The notes below the pieces were generated by a model. That model was not told the DNA's origin and searched no databases. It worked only from the letters and a program-made list of their open reading frames with translations. From assembly GCA_030015575.1 (NCBI GenBank), contig CM057347.1, forward strand, positions 510,015,176 through 510,079,175: a DNA stretch of 64,000 nucleotides, written 5' to 3'. Positions within the stretch are counted from its first letter, which is position 1; the number at the start of each line of letters is the position of its first letter. The DNA comes from Agapanthus africanus (taxonomy: Eukaryota; Streptophyta; Magnoliopsida; Asparagales; Amaryllidaceae). A program made the translations under genes and the position numbers. Positions 44,284-57,321 of the stretch are shown piece after piece.

Positions 44284-46496
44284 TGTTGGAGATAGTGCCC
44301 TCAGAGTCAATTATTGGATCACAGGCACGTGATTGCAATGATTGAGGGAAGACCTATCCCGGTAGGACAGTCTTACTCGAGATGATAGTATGCTATCTGG
44401 TTTACCTTTATCATCGTGTACTGCTTTAGGTGACCTGGCATGTCGCTATTACACGTTGATAGAGCCCCTAGGATTCTTGCTTGACTGCCGGCAGTATGAT
44501 GGCGATCATATACGTGGGAGCTGGTAGTCTATAAGCACATCCTTAAAAGGTCCCTAGTCGTAGGAGTTTCGAGACAGGGCATCGATACTCCATTAGTAGA
44601 CTAGCGTATACAGTCGAGACCCCGACGAGGGGCGGTGGCCGGTCTCTCAAGCCACTGGTGTCAGTTGGTTCACCTAAGATGTATACAGGTGCTCATTGGG
44701 TTATGAGTACACCGGACAGGACTCGCCGGGAACCTGCCAGTTGGGATTATACCTGATGTCAGATGGCAGTTCCCTGGTGACATGTGTACAGGTTAGTTCA
44801 TTGACCTGGGGATCGTCATTTGTCTCGTGTGAGTTCCCACTGTTCTTTGATTACTACCCTACCACGGCTCAAAGGAGTCGTGCAAACAGGTTTTAGTTGG
44901 GTACAGTCCCGAGCCACATGGAGGCAGTGAGCGGATCTTCAGGGGTTCGTCTCTCCCGGTATTGGGGGTGAGGTCGCGCTGTGTCTAGGAGAGCCATTAC
45001 GCAAAGCCCTCGGCCGAGGCAGGAGATTTACTGGTAGGTATTCCAGTAGTATCTCAGGGCGTTCTGGGCTACACTCCGACACGACTTGTACCGCCTTTGG
45101 GGGTTTGACTTTTACCAACCCCCTAGGCCCGACATGCGATCCTCATAGACGAACGGACCGGACTGTACGGATATTGTCACTGACAGGCTCAGTAGGGTGT
45201 CAGGATGAGTTCGCTCATCGACGTCCCTTTTGGTCAATAGCTGGTGGCCCGTCACGTATTGGCTAATACCTCTGACGTGCTAGTGGTTAAATCCACAGCC
45301 ATAGTATTGACGAGTCTTTAGAGTCCACCACACTTTCAGTTACTCAGCTTTCGGGCGAAACGCTGTAGAGGCCGTATGGAGATATGGCAGGGTCCGATCA
45401 GATACGTGCGGTATTGCACGGATCAGGATCGGACGGTTTGTACTGGTGGCCGTATGGATATGGCAGGGTTCGATCAGATACGTGCGGTATTGCACGGATC
45501 AGGATCGAACGGATTTTACTAGCCGGCTTTGGCTTAAGCCGGTCCCAGTTTAGTACAGTGTAGATTTTGTCTCATTGCATTTGTATCCGGTCGGAATACA
45601 GATGCGGGTGTGTATGCACAGTATCGGGGTTTTCCTGTAATTTATTACGGGACCAGTTTTCTGGAGTTGCCAGTTTGCATTCCGTTCCGGCCGGTTTTTC
45701 TTTGTTCTTTCCCGGCCGGACTTTTCTGATGGAGGGGGTAATTTGCAGTTTTGCAAATTACATATGGTGGAGGTTTTATTTGTAAGATGATTTATTATGA
45801 TAACCTTTTTAAATACCATTCATTTCATGCTTTATTGTGAAAAGATTGGATTTGAGGTTGATGTAAGTTTGATGATGATTATGTCTTGATGTGGTCACCA
45901 CTTGCTTTACCCTACACTCACCTCCCTTCATGCTTCATATTACCTCCTCCACCATTCTCATTGAAGATAGAAGTTTTTTATGAGAGGAAAAAGAAAGAGA
46001 GAAGAAGAAGAAGAGAGCTTCATCTTGAGAGTTTCATTCATGATCTCATTTTCTTGCTAGAAAAATGCAAGCACCATTTTTCCATTCTTGATTCCTCCAT
46101 CACCATGGCAACAAACCCCAAATGAGACAAGCATCTTCTACACTACATTCTACAGCATATCTTGAGCATGTCGAGTTGCCGGCTTCATGCTCGAGTTGCC
46201 TCGGTATTGAGGCGGGAGCCCGTAAAAGACGCAGGCGATGTGGTGCCCTTTCCGGCGAGGAGGCGACGATATGGAGACAAGACTTTCCGCGGGAGATCGG
46301 GACGATGAAGAGAAGACCGGAGGACTCGGATCACTCGGTATACTTCTCACCCTATCTCTTGATTGCTAGCATTAGGTTAATGGTAAACGATCCGGGTTTT
46401 CTTTGTCCGCGGTAGCGCCGGTTTCCGAGTAAGGAAAATTTTTGATTCCGCATTTTGGCCTCGAGTACGAGGCCGGGGCGCTGCCGTGGCGCAACA
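44284..46496 (+). repeat. LTR2 (2213 bp), middle LTR
   Basis: Agrees with LTR3 at all twelve sites where LTR1 differs (relative positions 67-1735). Near relative position 2158 it has five T's in a run, as LTR1 does, where LTR3 has six. It acts as 3' LTR for copy 1 and 5' LTR for copy 2. Confidence 0.92.
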
Positions 46497-49400
46497 TGGT
46501 ATCAGAGCCACGCCATTAACCTTACCTAGCTTGTTCTAATGCGTTTTGCTTATCCGATCGACCAAAATTCCAAAAACCTCATTTTTGTTCACATCAGTTT
46601 TCTGTTGGAATTTTTTGGTGTCTAAAAATTTTTCAGGTTGCAGAAAAATGATGTGCTGAAAAAGATAAGACTACTGTAGAAAAACGACAAAGTGATTCCC
46701 TAGTTGGAGCGCGGAACCGCGGCCAAAACCCCCTTTGGGCCGCGGTTCCGCCGCACTATGGTGAGGTCACTTGGTCATTTTTCTGCAGTTGCTTTATGGG
46801 CTGAAAATAGGGCTTTTGGAATATTAAATTTGGGCCCAGATCTTCTGTGACTGCTACAGTTTCACTTGGGAGCCCACTTGTTAATTGTTTGATTGATCGG
46901 ATATTTTAAACACATTATTTCACAGTATTTACATTATATCTGCGACCGTGAATGTCACTTGATCGGTAAATCCGGTCTAACTGCTATAGCCCGGTTAGAC
47001 GGATTTGCGAACGTGATTTTCACGTTGATGTTCTATGTTTATGCTGTGATGTTGCGGATCGGTCGTGGGGGATAGCCTGGATGCAATGGTAGTACAGTTT
47101 GTTTTATATGTACATTTGATATTGCGGGGCGAGTGTCCGACATGTGGACTGCCGTCACTGCCTGTTTGTATTATTCTTTTGGGGCACGACCTGGTTGCGG
47201 TCGATGTACCCGGTGTATGTATATTTTACTTTCTGTACTAGGATTACCCCGCGGAGGGGTGCACGGATAGCCGGGTTCTAGAGGGCAACGGGCCCGCATC
47301 TCATGGTATTGAGACGGAGGGGCTTCACTCTAGGATTGGCGGGCTATTCGCCGCACTCGTAGGGGGTACAGGTTGACCCAGGAGGGGTGCCCAAGTTACC
47401 GGATTCCGTGAAGTGCTGGGTGGTCCATTCACGGTGCTGGAGGGGGCTGCCTCGCTTCAGGTTTTGGCGGGTGACTTGCCGCGCCCGTAGGGGTCTAGGA
47501 TTTCATTGCACAGGCTATCCACACGACCAGGGGAACGTCGGGTTTCAGCAGCGGCTCTGTGAAACCCGGGGCTTCTAGATATCTGTATTGTTCTGTGATG
47601 CTGTACATTTCTGTGATGTTGCATTTTATCACGCCTTGAGCGAAATATAATATATTGGTATATATATTAGTAGATGTTGTATATGTTTTACATCCGCGCT
47701 AGTCCAGTCCCCGCTCTGCCGTTAGTTAGCTAACCTAACGGGTGATGACGGGACCCAGTGGCGAATGCGGATGGCATATACGTACGTCAGTATATTTTCG
47801 TTCTTTGTGGTGTGATTAATTGATGGGACTGCGTTGATTCGGATCAATGCAAGATAAACAAACCTAATCTGATGTTGTTGGAACATTTTTCAAAAAGCTG
47901 TTATTGCAAGGACGTTCACTTTTGTTTTGCATCGTGGTATTCATTTGGAATATCCTGCTCCTCAGTCGACGAGGCAAGGGCCGAGATCCCTTCACCGGGA
48001 GTGACCCCTTGGACAGAAGTTTGCGTCAGGGCAATAACTTCACTATAGCCGATTACTTTTGCTTTGCATCGTGGTATTCAGTTGGAATATCCTGCACCTC
48101 ATTCTACGGGGAAAGAGCCGAGATCCCTTCACCGGGAGTGACCTCTTTAGTAAAGGTTTTCGTCACTATATTTTTATAAAAGGCTATGCAGTTCCTTCAA
48201 CAATATCAAGTTCATTACGTTAAAGGTTTTTCGCCAAAAACCAGTCGTAGCCCTCCGTCATTTCAGATTAGTATTACTTAGTATTCGTGCTGCGTATGTC
48301 GTGCTTAGCCGAGGCGTAGTGTTCGGTAGCTATGTAGTGCTTTTCTGTTGCATGGATATGTGATTGGTTAGGACAGTCGTGCGGTCATTTTGGCTCAGTC
48401 AAGGATTCATGCGGGTGGGTCTAATGCAATCAAGATAATGACGGGTTGAACTTGACTAGGACCCTTTGATATATTGGCTCAGTCAAGGTCACTTGGGTCC
48501 TAGGGGTAAAAATCACATCGGGAGTTTCAAAAGAACTGAAACTTGCCAGGCATGCGCATACCTTCTGGAGTGTGGTGACTTGAGTGGATTCCGTTAAGTT
48601 ATCATGCGATGATAGTTGGATCCCGATTCCCACTGATGAGTTGGTTTACTCCTCGGGTGATCCCGACTAATTCTTCTTTCAGGTTTGGAGGAGAATTTGA
48701 GGTACAGTGGGAGGTTTCCAGATTAGATAAAGTGATAACCATTCTGATCTAGGTTAGAGTGCACGCTGAGTGTTTCTTTTCTCTCTCTCTTTGGCAGCGA
48801 CCATTGACCCGACCCTGGACTATGACTCAGTGACCAAGTTGACCGAACCTTCTTAACACTGGCTTTTGGATTGTCAGAGTTGCAGACCTCATTGCCACTC
48901 CTGCTTTTACCCTTTTCTCCAAGACACCCCGTATTACTACGAACGTCCACTTCCATTGGACAAAACCATCGTATGGTTATATACGAACTCGAAGGACTTC
49001 GAGGATGGTTTCCGGTTTTGGAGAAAACGAATGAGATTATTCAGTTGTCTTCTCTTTTCACCTTCTCTCAGGTTGCGAGTACTCCTTGGTTTAGGAGATA
49101 GTACACCTATTACGCAAATTGGATAGTCTTCTTCCAAACCTTAGGCTGGTGCCGACCGGTAGGGAATGAAGAAAACCAATTAGCATAACGATGGTGTGCA
49201 GAAGGTATTAAGTTAAGACAAAGCAAGGGATTAGTAGGAGGGCAAAGTAAATTGCGACTGATATTCACGACCAAACCAAGTATTTCTTCGCCAATCCTAA
49301 ATCACCTTTGTATTTCTCCAAGACACTCCGTGTCACTACGAAGATCCACAGTTTATTGGATACTCCATCGTATGGTTATATACGAACTCGAAAGGAACTT

Positions 49401-52183
49401 GTTCCAGTTCGGGGATGGATTCTGGTTCAGGAGAAATAGGAATAAAGTACATTCAGGTGTCTTTTATTTTCACCTTCTCTCGCATTGCGAGTGTTCCTAG
49501 GATTGGGACAGTACACCCATTATGCTTATTGGATAGTCTTCTTCCAAACCATAGGCTGGTGCCGAACGGTAGGGAAGGAAGAAAACCATTTGGCCTAATG
49601 GGGTGTACAGAAGGTAATGACTAAAGACATAGAAAGGGATTTGGAGAGGTGGCAAAGAATTATACGGTTATAGTTGTGAATCTGGATAATGGAAGAGGCA
49701 TTACTAAGAATACCAGGATACCCCAACGAAACATTTCAATGTTTCAGTTTCACTGTGTACTGTTAATAGAAAACTGATTTCCCGATTAGACACTTACTCC
49801 AGGGTATGTATTTACCAGGTATGATTCTCACATCTGTATGGTTTTACAGATGATGAGTGGGAGCAAGTTATTGGGAATTGGGTGGTCATCCTCATTATAT
49901 CGGGATTCGTTGTAATCGGTGATATTTGAGGAAGTCACCTGGGTTGTTTGCCGGTCGGCAAATATTTGGTTTTGAATATCCGCTGTTGTGCACCAATTTC
50001 AAATTGATATATCTGTACGTCTATTTTCATAGAGTGAGATATACCTTTTGATATTATGTCTACAACATTTACCTATATCAGTGGATGGTTAGGTAAGGAG
50101 TATTAAACAGCGGTGTAATTCTTCTTAACCATAAGTACAGTTTTCAACCTACGACACACAGTGAAAGAGTTGTTAGACTCAGCGGACTTATACAAAGTAT
50201 TGTATGTTGTCCAGCGTCCATCAGGACAGAGGGGTTGGTCCTCGTACTATATTCAGTTTACTTATGACTTCTCTAGTTTTTAGACAAGTGTTTCGTAGAA
50301 ACACAGGGTCCGAATTTTGAGAAGTTATAGGTATTTGAATATAGTAGAGAACCAGGTATAGCAAGTATCAGGATTCTTCAAAGTGATCGAAGATGTAGAT
50401 ACTTGTATATGGTATTCAGTTGATAGTAATGATGAAGAGAAATTACTTCTCTTTCAGGTTACTCATAATTGGAAGCATTCCTAAGTTGAGTAACGCTGAT
50501 CGCCCTCCTTCCATTTAGTTTACATGCACTGGAGATAGCTGCATGATTTGAATCTGGTTAAATTAAATCAGTGCCTCTGGTTCTATATTGGATATAGAAC
50601 AGTTCATATCTTAACGATGTTAAGGTACGGGGAGTTGTCCGGCTTATGGTTAAAACCAGACACTGGACAACTCAAGGCACGTTTCTGTAATGGCTGTTTG
50701 TGGGTTGACCCAGGCTATGACGAGGGTTGACTTTCTACCATCTGGATGAACAATAGCAATATTGTTCTAGACTCGCCACAGTTTTAATAAAAATGGATTT
50801 TTTCAGAAAACAGTAGTGGGAGTATGGTAGAACTGGAAGTAATTCCAGAACCACAAATGATTACTGAAGATTTGATAAAGAACTTAAAGATTCAATCTGA
50901 TTTGACATTCCATTGGCCACTCCGCAGAAAAGGTGGGTAACTTCAGGCACCCGAGAGGTACTACGGTAGCCTCAAGGACGGTGACAGGGAAGTTCTTGTT
51001 TACCCACAATTACCATTGCTGTTGTTCCAGGCTGCGAGACCCGGCAGGAGGATGAGTATAGCGTCGTTCTAAACTAGCTTTGGAAGTGCACGTCTATATG
51101 ACTCTGCCGGAAGGTTGTCGTAGTCAGTGGGAGCAGCAGAAACATTGGTGGACATCAGGCTTATGTCTATTTATAGACCAAAGCAGATGTAGCGGAGATA
51201 GATCATCTATTTCTGATGTGACAGTCATAGGTTTGACGTCATCAGAATAAGGGAATGGATCTGTTGAGAAGGTAGTGGGAAGTGATATTCCTATACTCTG
51301 ATCGGTTATACTTTGGTCGTCACACAGTGTTTTCTCCACATAGGACTTGGATATTATATCAGACATACTGGTTACTAGATCTATGGTTTTAGATCTAGAT
51401 TTGGGTGGTTTCCCAATCTGGGTACCTTGACAGCATTCTATGAGTATTTAGAATGGACGACTTCTGGCACGGTAGTATACCTGCAGGTGATGGAGTCACC
51501 CTCTCTAAAGGTGTCTTATAGACTAAAAAGGAGAGGGATACTCATGATTGGCAGATCACTTGCTTAGGCAATTGAGTCAATCATGAGATGTCAAGTACCA
51601 CACCAGATGTTGTTCTTGCACTAGATGCAATAAGTTGATATTGATCCAATCCTGGAGAAACAGTCGGAAGCAGTCTTAGAACATAAGTGGATGTTCTAGG
51701 GATATGATAACGACAGCCTCATTTGGGAGACAGTTATCATTCCAGGCTTCCAAGGTGACATGGACGACAAGGAGGTTGTCAGAGTTATAGTTTTCCTTCT
51801 GACGAGGGGCAGTATTTTGGACAGGTGGTCCAAGGCAATACTGAGTGTGGCATGGCGCAGGATACTGATTAAGTTCAGTTGACGATACAGTCTAAGAAGT
51901 TTGGATTTGGAGTTCACTTATGAGCTAGGTCCCATCAGACATCCAGACATTCTAAGACAGGTATTGCTCGTTTCGGGAGATGGCTTTCTCCGCGAACTTG
52001 AGATAAAGTGAGACATAGAAGGAAACATCACAGCGGATCCACTCACTAAGGCTATTCCTCGAACGCAATAGTTTCGCAAACGAGCTTTGTGAGACTGACT
52101 AGTAGAGGAGTTGGGTGTTCGGTATCACACGGGCTGTGAGTATGCGGCATCGCAATAATTAGCCTTGAGTGCAAGTGGGAGAT
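46497..52183 (+). pseudogene. Degenerate Ty1/copia internal region, copy 2
   Basis: Same sequence as copy 1 shifted by 7900 bases, including the primer site (46497), hairpin (46711-46751), integrase remnant (about 50150-50345) and RNase H remnant (about 51490-52090). All stops are shared, so decay predates the duplication. Confidence 0.85.
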
Positions 52184-54397
52184 TGTTGGAGATAGTGCCC
52201 TCAGAGTCAATTATTGGATCACAGGCACGTGATTGCAATGATTGAGGGAAGACCTATCCCGGTAGGACAGTCTTACTCGAGATGATAGTATGCTATCTGG
52301 TTTACCTTTATCATCGTGTACTGCTTTAGGTGACCTGGCATGTCGCTATTACACGTTGATAGAGCCCCTAGGATTCTTGCTTGACTGCCGGCAGTATGAT
52401 GGCGATCATATACGTGGGAGCTGGTAGTCTATAAGCACATCCTTAAAAGGTCCCTAGTCGTAGGAGTTTCGAGACAGGGCATCGATACTCCATTAGTAGA
52501 CTAGCGTATACAGTCGAGACCCCGACGAGGGGCGGTGGCCGGTCTCTCAAGCCACTGGTGTCAGTTGGTTCACCTAAGATGTATACAGGTGCTCATTGGG
52601 TTATGAGTACACCGGACAGGACTCGCCGGGAACCTGCCAGTTGGGATTATACCTGATGTCAGATGGCAGTTCCCTGGTGACATGTGTACAGGTTAGTTCA
52701 TTGACCTGGGGATCGTCATTTGTCTCGTGTGAGTTCCCACTGTTCTTTGATTACTACCCTACCACGGCTCAAAGGAGTCGTGCAAACAGGTTTTAGTTGG
52801 GTACAGTCCCGAGCCACATGGAGGCAGTGAGCGGATCTTCAGGGGTTCGTCTCTCCCGGTATTGGGGGTGAGGTCGCGCTGTGTCTAGGAGAGCCATTAC
52901 GCAAAGCCCTCGGCCGAGGCAGGAGATTTACTGGTAGGTATTCCAGTAGTATCTCAGGGCGTTCTGGGCTACACTCCGACACGACTTGTACCGCCTTTGG
53001 GGGTTTGACTTTTACCAACCCCCTAGGCCCGACATGCGATCCTCATAGACGAACGGACCGGACTGTACGGATATTGTCACTGACAGGCTCAGTAGGGTGT
53101 CAGGATGAGTTCGCTCATCGACGTCCCTTTTGGTCAATAGCTGGTGGCCCGTCACGTATTGGCTAATACCTCTGACGTGCTAGTGGTTAAATCCACAGCC
53201 ATAGTATTGACGAGTCTTTAGAGTCCACCACACTTTCAGTTACTCAGCTTTCGGGCGAAACGCTGTAGAGGCCGTATGGAGATATGGCAGGGTCCGATCA
53301 GATACGTGCGGTATTGCACGGATCAGGATCGGACGGTTTGTACTGGTGGCCGTATGGATATGGCAGGGTTCGATCAGATACGTGCGGTATTGCACGGATC
53401 AGGATCGAACGGATTTTACTAGCCGGCTTTGGCTTAAGCCGGTCCCAGTTTAGTACAGTGTAGATTTTGTCTCATTGCATTTGTATCCGGTCGGAATACA
53501 GATGCGGGTGTGTATGCACAGTATCGGGGTTTTCCTGTAATTTATTACGGGACCAGTTTTCTGGAGTTGCCAGTTTGCATTCCGTTCCGGCCGGTTTTTC
53601 TTTGTTCTTTCCCGGCCGGACTTTTCTGATGGAGGGGGTAATTTGCAGTTTTGCAAATTACATATGGTGGAGGTTTTATTTGTAAGATGATTTATTATGA
53701 TAACCTTTTTAAATACCATTCATTTCATGCTTTATTGTGAAAAGATTGGATTTGAGGTTGATGTAAGTTTGATGATGATTATGTCTTGATGTGGTCACCA
53801 CTTGCTTTACCCTACACTCACCTCCCTTCATGCTTCATATTACCTCCTCCACCATTCTCATTGAAGATAGAAGTTTTTTATGAGAGGAAAAAGAAAGAGA
53901 GAAGAAGAAGAAGAGAGCTTCATCTTGAGAGTTTCATTCATGATCTCATTTTCTTGCTAGAAAAATGCAAGCACCATTTTTCCATTCTTGATTCCTCCAT
54001 CACCATGGCAACAAACCCCAAATGAGACAAGCATCTTCTACACTACATTCTACAGCATATCTTGAGCATGTCGAGTTGCCGGCTTCATGCTCGAGTTGCC
54101 TCGGTATTGAGGCGGGAGCCCGTAAAAGACGCAGGCGATGTGGTGCCCTTTCCGGCGAGGAGGCGACGATATGGAGACAAGACTTTCCGCGGGAGATCGG
54201 GACGATGAAGAGAAGACCGGAGGACTCGGATCACTCGGTATACTTCTCACCCTATCTCTTGATTGCTAGCATTAGGTTAATGGTAAACGATCCGGGTTTT
54301 CTTTGTCCGCGGTAGCGCCGGTTTCCGAGTAAGGAAAATTTTTTGATTCCGCATTTTGGCCTCGAGTACGAGGCCGGGGCGCTGCCGTGGCGCAACA
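52184..54397 (+). repeat. LTR3 (2214 bp)
   Basis: Terminal LTR. It is like LTR2 except for one extra T in the run near 54342. It is followed directly by the right AGAAG duplication instead of a primer site. Confidence 0.92.
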
Positions 54398-54402
54398 AGA
54401 AG
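54398..54402. repeat. Target-site duplication AGAAG, right
   Basis: Pairs with 36379-36383. Confidence 0.85.
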
Positions 54403-57104
54403 TAAATCCAACTGCATTATAAAATTTCAAATTCCATAGCTTTTAAGGAAGAACTGATAGCAAGTATGAATAATAATAAAAAACGATACAACTGAAATGG
54501 AAATAAACGAAAAGTCTTAACATATAAGCATACTGTGAAAGGAAGTAAAAGACCGCTAGAAGTCCTCTGTTAACTTGACCTCTCCCTTAAACGTCTCACC
54601 TGATTCTGTACCATCTGACGAACATTCTCAAAAGAAGAAGCAAAACGGAATGTCTTTCTGCGAACTTGCGCTCGAAAAGTCCCACATTTAAAATATATTT
54701 ATTTTAAAAGCTAGATTTAAAACAAAAACATAAGTATAGAGACAGCGGGATTGTAACTAAACAGGTACACATGATAATAAGCATGATATGATAAAGCATG
54801 TGATCAAGATAATAAGCAAGTTATGAATGAGCTTATAATCATAATAAGGTTGCTATAGCAACGTAAATTTTGTTCGTGAGAGTTCAACCTTCTTGAGGAG
54901 CTTTACGATTTTGGTCCGGTACCACAGAAAAATGAATTTATGAGTTAGTAATGTATCGTTTTAGCTCGGTATCACAGCAATACGGATTTACGGATTCATG
55001 TGTTAGTAAGGGGATTCCCGAAACAAATTGACAGCATCTCATTTTCTAAACTACCTAACCCCGTTTTTAATCTACTAGTTACATATATGAATCAAACATG
55101 AGTCCATGGATACGTGGTGTATGGTTTTATGTCAAATCACGGATTTATGGATACACGTATTCAAGAAGTTCATGTCAGGTTCAAATTGCAATGCAAGTAT
55201 TTAAAGTATAGCTTACAAGAATGCCAATCCAGACAATTAGCGTTGGTTCATGATTGAAGCTGAAAAACCGCGATATATTTTATGATATGCGTTCTATTTT
55301 GTTCTCTACTTACCGCAATCAAGACGGTTTCGCTTGTAGCTAGCCGGTTGAGTACGAGTCGGCCACTGAGAGATGGTTCGTATTGTTCGTTCTTGCTTTA
55401 GACGAGTTAATTAAGTTATATATGTTTATGTTCAATTCTATCCTGCGTGTTCGTATTTATGTTCAAGTAAGGTTGTTAGGGTTAAGATTGGTTAGTATAG
55501 TTAGGATTAGTCTTATACTTGTTTTTTGCCATTCTTAAATTGATGTTGTATAACATTTCAGAAAAATAAAATATTATTTTTGGAATTTAAATAATAAAAT
55601 AATATATTTCGCGAAAACTATTCGATTTGCGAATTGGGATTTTCGTAAAACTGTATAAATATATACCAATATTTAGGAAATAATTAGAGATTTATATTTC
55701 ATTATTTATTAAAATGATATTTATCGGATTTGGGCATTTTTATAATTATTTATATGCATGTTTAAATTAAACTTGATCAGTGCACTATTAATCACGATTA
55801 AGTCAAATCCGTATTTTTGAATATCCATGGCTAGTGCACTATAGCATGTTGCATTTTGTTGCATATTGTTCATTTGTGTTTGTTTCATTTGCATTGTGTT
55901 TTGTTTTGTGAGAAAAGAAAAGAAAAAAGATAGCATGATTGAAGAGAGAGAGGGGGGACAACATGATGGCATGGGCATGCCATGAGAGAGAATGAGAGAA
56001 GGGAGGGGGGGTATGGCTCCTACAAACCTTGACTCCTTCGTCATTTCTTCCTTCATTTTCTTCATCTTCTTCTCCACCTCCTCCACCACCTCCACAACCA
56101 TCCCAAACCATCCTAAAACCCCACACTCCTGTCATAAAAGTTGATCCCCACCTCATCCTCTACCCTATATCAAGATCAAGTTTGGATTTTGAAGATTTTG
56201 GGCAACCCAAGAATTCTCTTGAGTTGCCAAATGAGATAATCCCTACACTTTTAGTTGAGTTAATTGTGTTTAGTATGCCCTATTAGTGTTTAGAGTTAAA
56301 CTTTTGTGGTTATGTGATTTTAGAAATTTCCAAGTTGATCTTTAGTGGATGTGTGGACCTGTGATGTGGTTATTGAGGTGTAGGGAGTATTTACAAGACC
56401 TTAGTTATGCTTTTTCTAAGAGACTAGAACCCAATTACGAACTTAGAATTTTCCCGATGTCGGTTTTCTTTATGATTGTGATACTCAGATGAAATCTGGA
56501 GCAACCTGGGATGTTTATAAGAAAATCAAACAAGTACACTGACCTAATTAGACCACTAGAAGACCACCACAGGAAAACAAACCTAAAACTCCACCTGAAA
56601 ACCGGCGACACCGGGTTTTTTTGCATTCTCGCCGGCCAGTCTTTGGTGTCTGGTGATGAGGTTTTGCCTGTATCTCACACACCTTATAAGCTAGCCACTG
56701 TATTGTTAGTTTAGCCCCAATTTACCTGAGCAAAAATCCGAGAGCTGTTTGAGTTGGTTTTGGCAATGCTTTCCGATATTTAAAACTTGGTTTTGATATT
56801 TGGATTTGGTCATTGGACGTTTGTACATCAACGACGAGGGTTATTTGGTTGTTCTTGCACGCGTAAGCTATAGGTTTTAACCTATAAGCAATTCGTGTGC
56901 CGTATCGGTTTTTGGACTTGGTTTTAATAACGTTACAACATGTGTTGATATGTAGGTACCTTCGCGTGGACTTCCGAGACGACGAAACACTTCGAATTCG
57001 GCTAAGCGAGGAGATCAGCAGGTGAGTAGATGTATATCTACGGGGGAAGTCGGATGGATGGAGTATAGCACCCCCGCAACCGTAGAATAGGATATGTATA
57101 TATA

Positions 57105-57143
<39 letters not shown>

Positions 57144-57321
57144 TGTGTGTATGTTTATATATATATATGTATAGACACACACACACACACAAACATATAC
57201 ACATGAGATGAGGATTTTATGTGTTAATGGATATAAGTTGATATGATCGGACATGATATCGTAAGGTTATGATGTATGATCGAGTTGAGATCTCGTATAT
57301 GATACGATATATTAAAGTATC
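54403..57321. mobile_element. Right piece of the older LTR-like sequence
   Basis: Continues from 36378. The stretch 54580-54690 (GACGAACATTCTCAAAAGAAG, GGAATGTC, GCGCTCGA) is homologous to 1100-1180 in the first insertion. The rest is AT-rich LTR-type sequence with no gene. A TATAGGTT-TT-AACCTATA inverted repeat lies near 56865. The low-complexity Glu/Met-rich frame near 55720-56100 comes from purine-rich sequence and is not supported as a gene. Where this older element ends is not visible. Confidence 0.4.
57110..57192. repeat. (GT)n, (TA)n and (CA)n compound microsatellite
   Basis: A GT-rich run, a short TA run and a CA run. GT and CA parts can pair as an inverted repeat. Confidence 0.95.

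Larger units (their letters stand above)
36384..54397 (+). mobile_element. Tandem Ty1/copia composite: LTR-internal-LTR-internal-LTR (18.0 kb)
   Basis: Three LTRs (36384-38596, 44284-46496, 52184-54397) alternate with two internal regions (38597-44283, 46497-52183) at an exact 7900-bp period. The LTRs run TGTTGGAGATAG to GGCGCAACA. A tRNA-Met primer site follows LTR1 and LTR2 directly, and a purine-rich AAGTGGGAGAT precedes LTR2 and LTR3. Only one 5-bp duplication (AGAAG) flanks the array, so the array derives from a single insertion. Integrase and RNase H remnants read on the plus strand in copia order, but with many stops. Confidence 0.93.

Noticed and set aside
36796..54315. Repeated sets of 60-97-codon frames at a 7900-bp period, which look like tandem duplicated genes
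   Set aside because: They are chance frames in LTRs and a decayed copia interior. The periodicity is the retrotransposon unit.
55721..56286. Met/Glu/Lys-rich minus-strand frames and a plus-strand Ser/Pro-rich frame around 56029
   Set aside because: Purine/pyrimidine-biased sequence gives overlapping open frames on both strands. No domain and no supporting gene structure.
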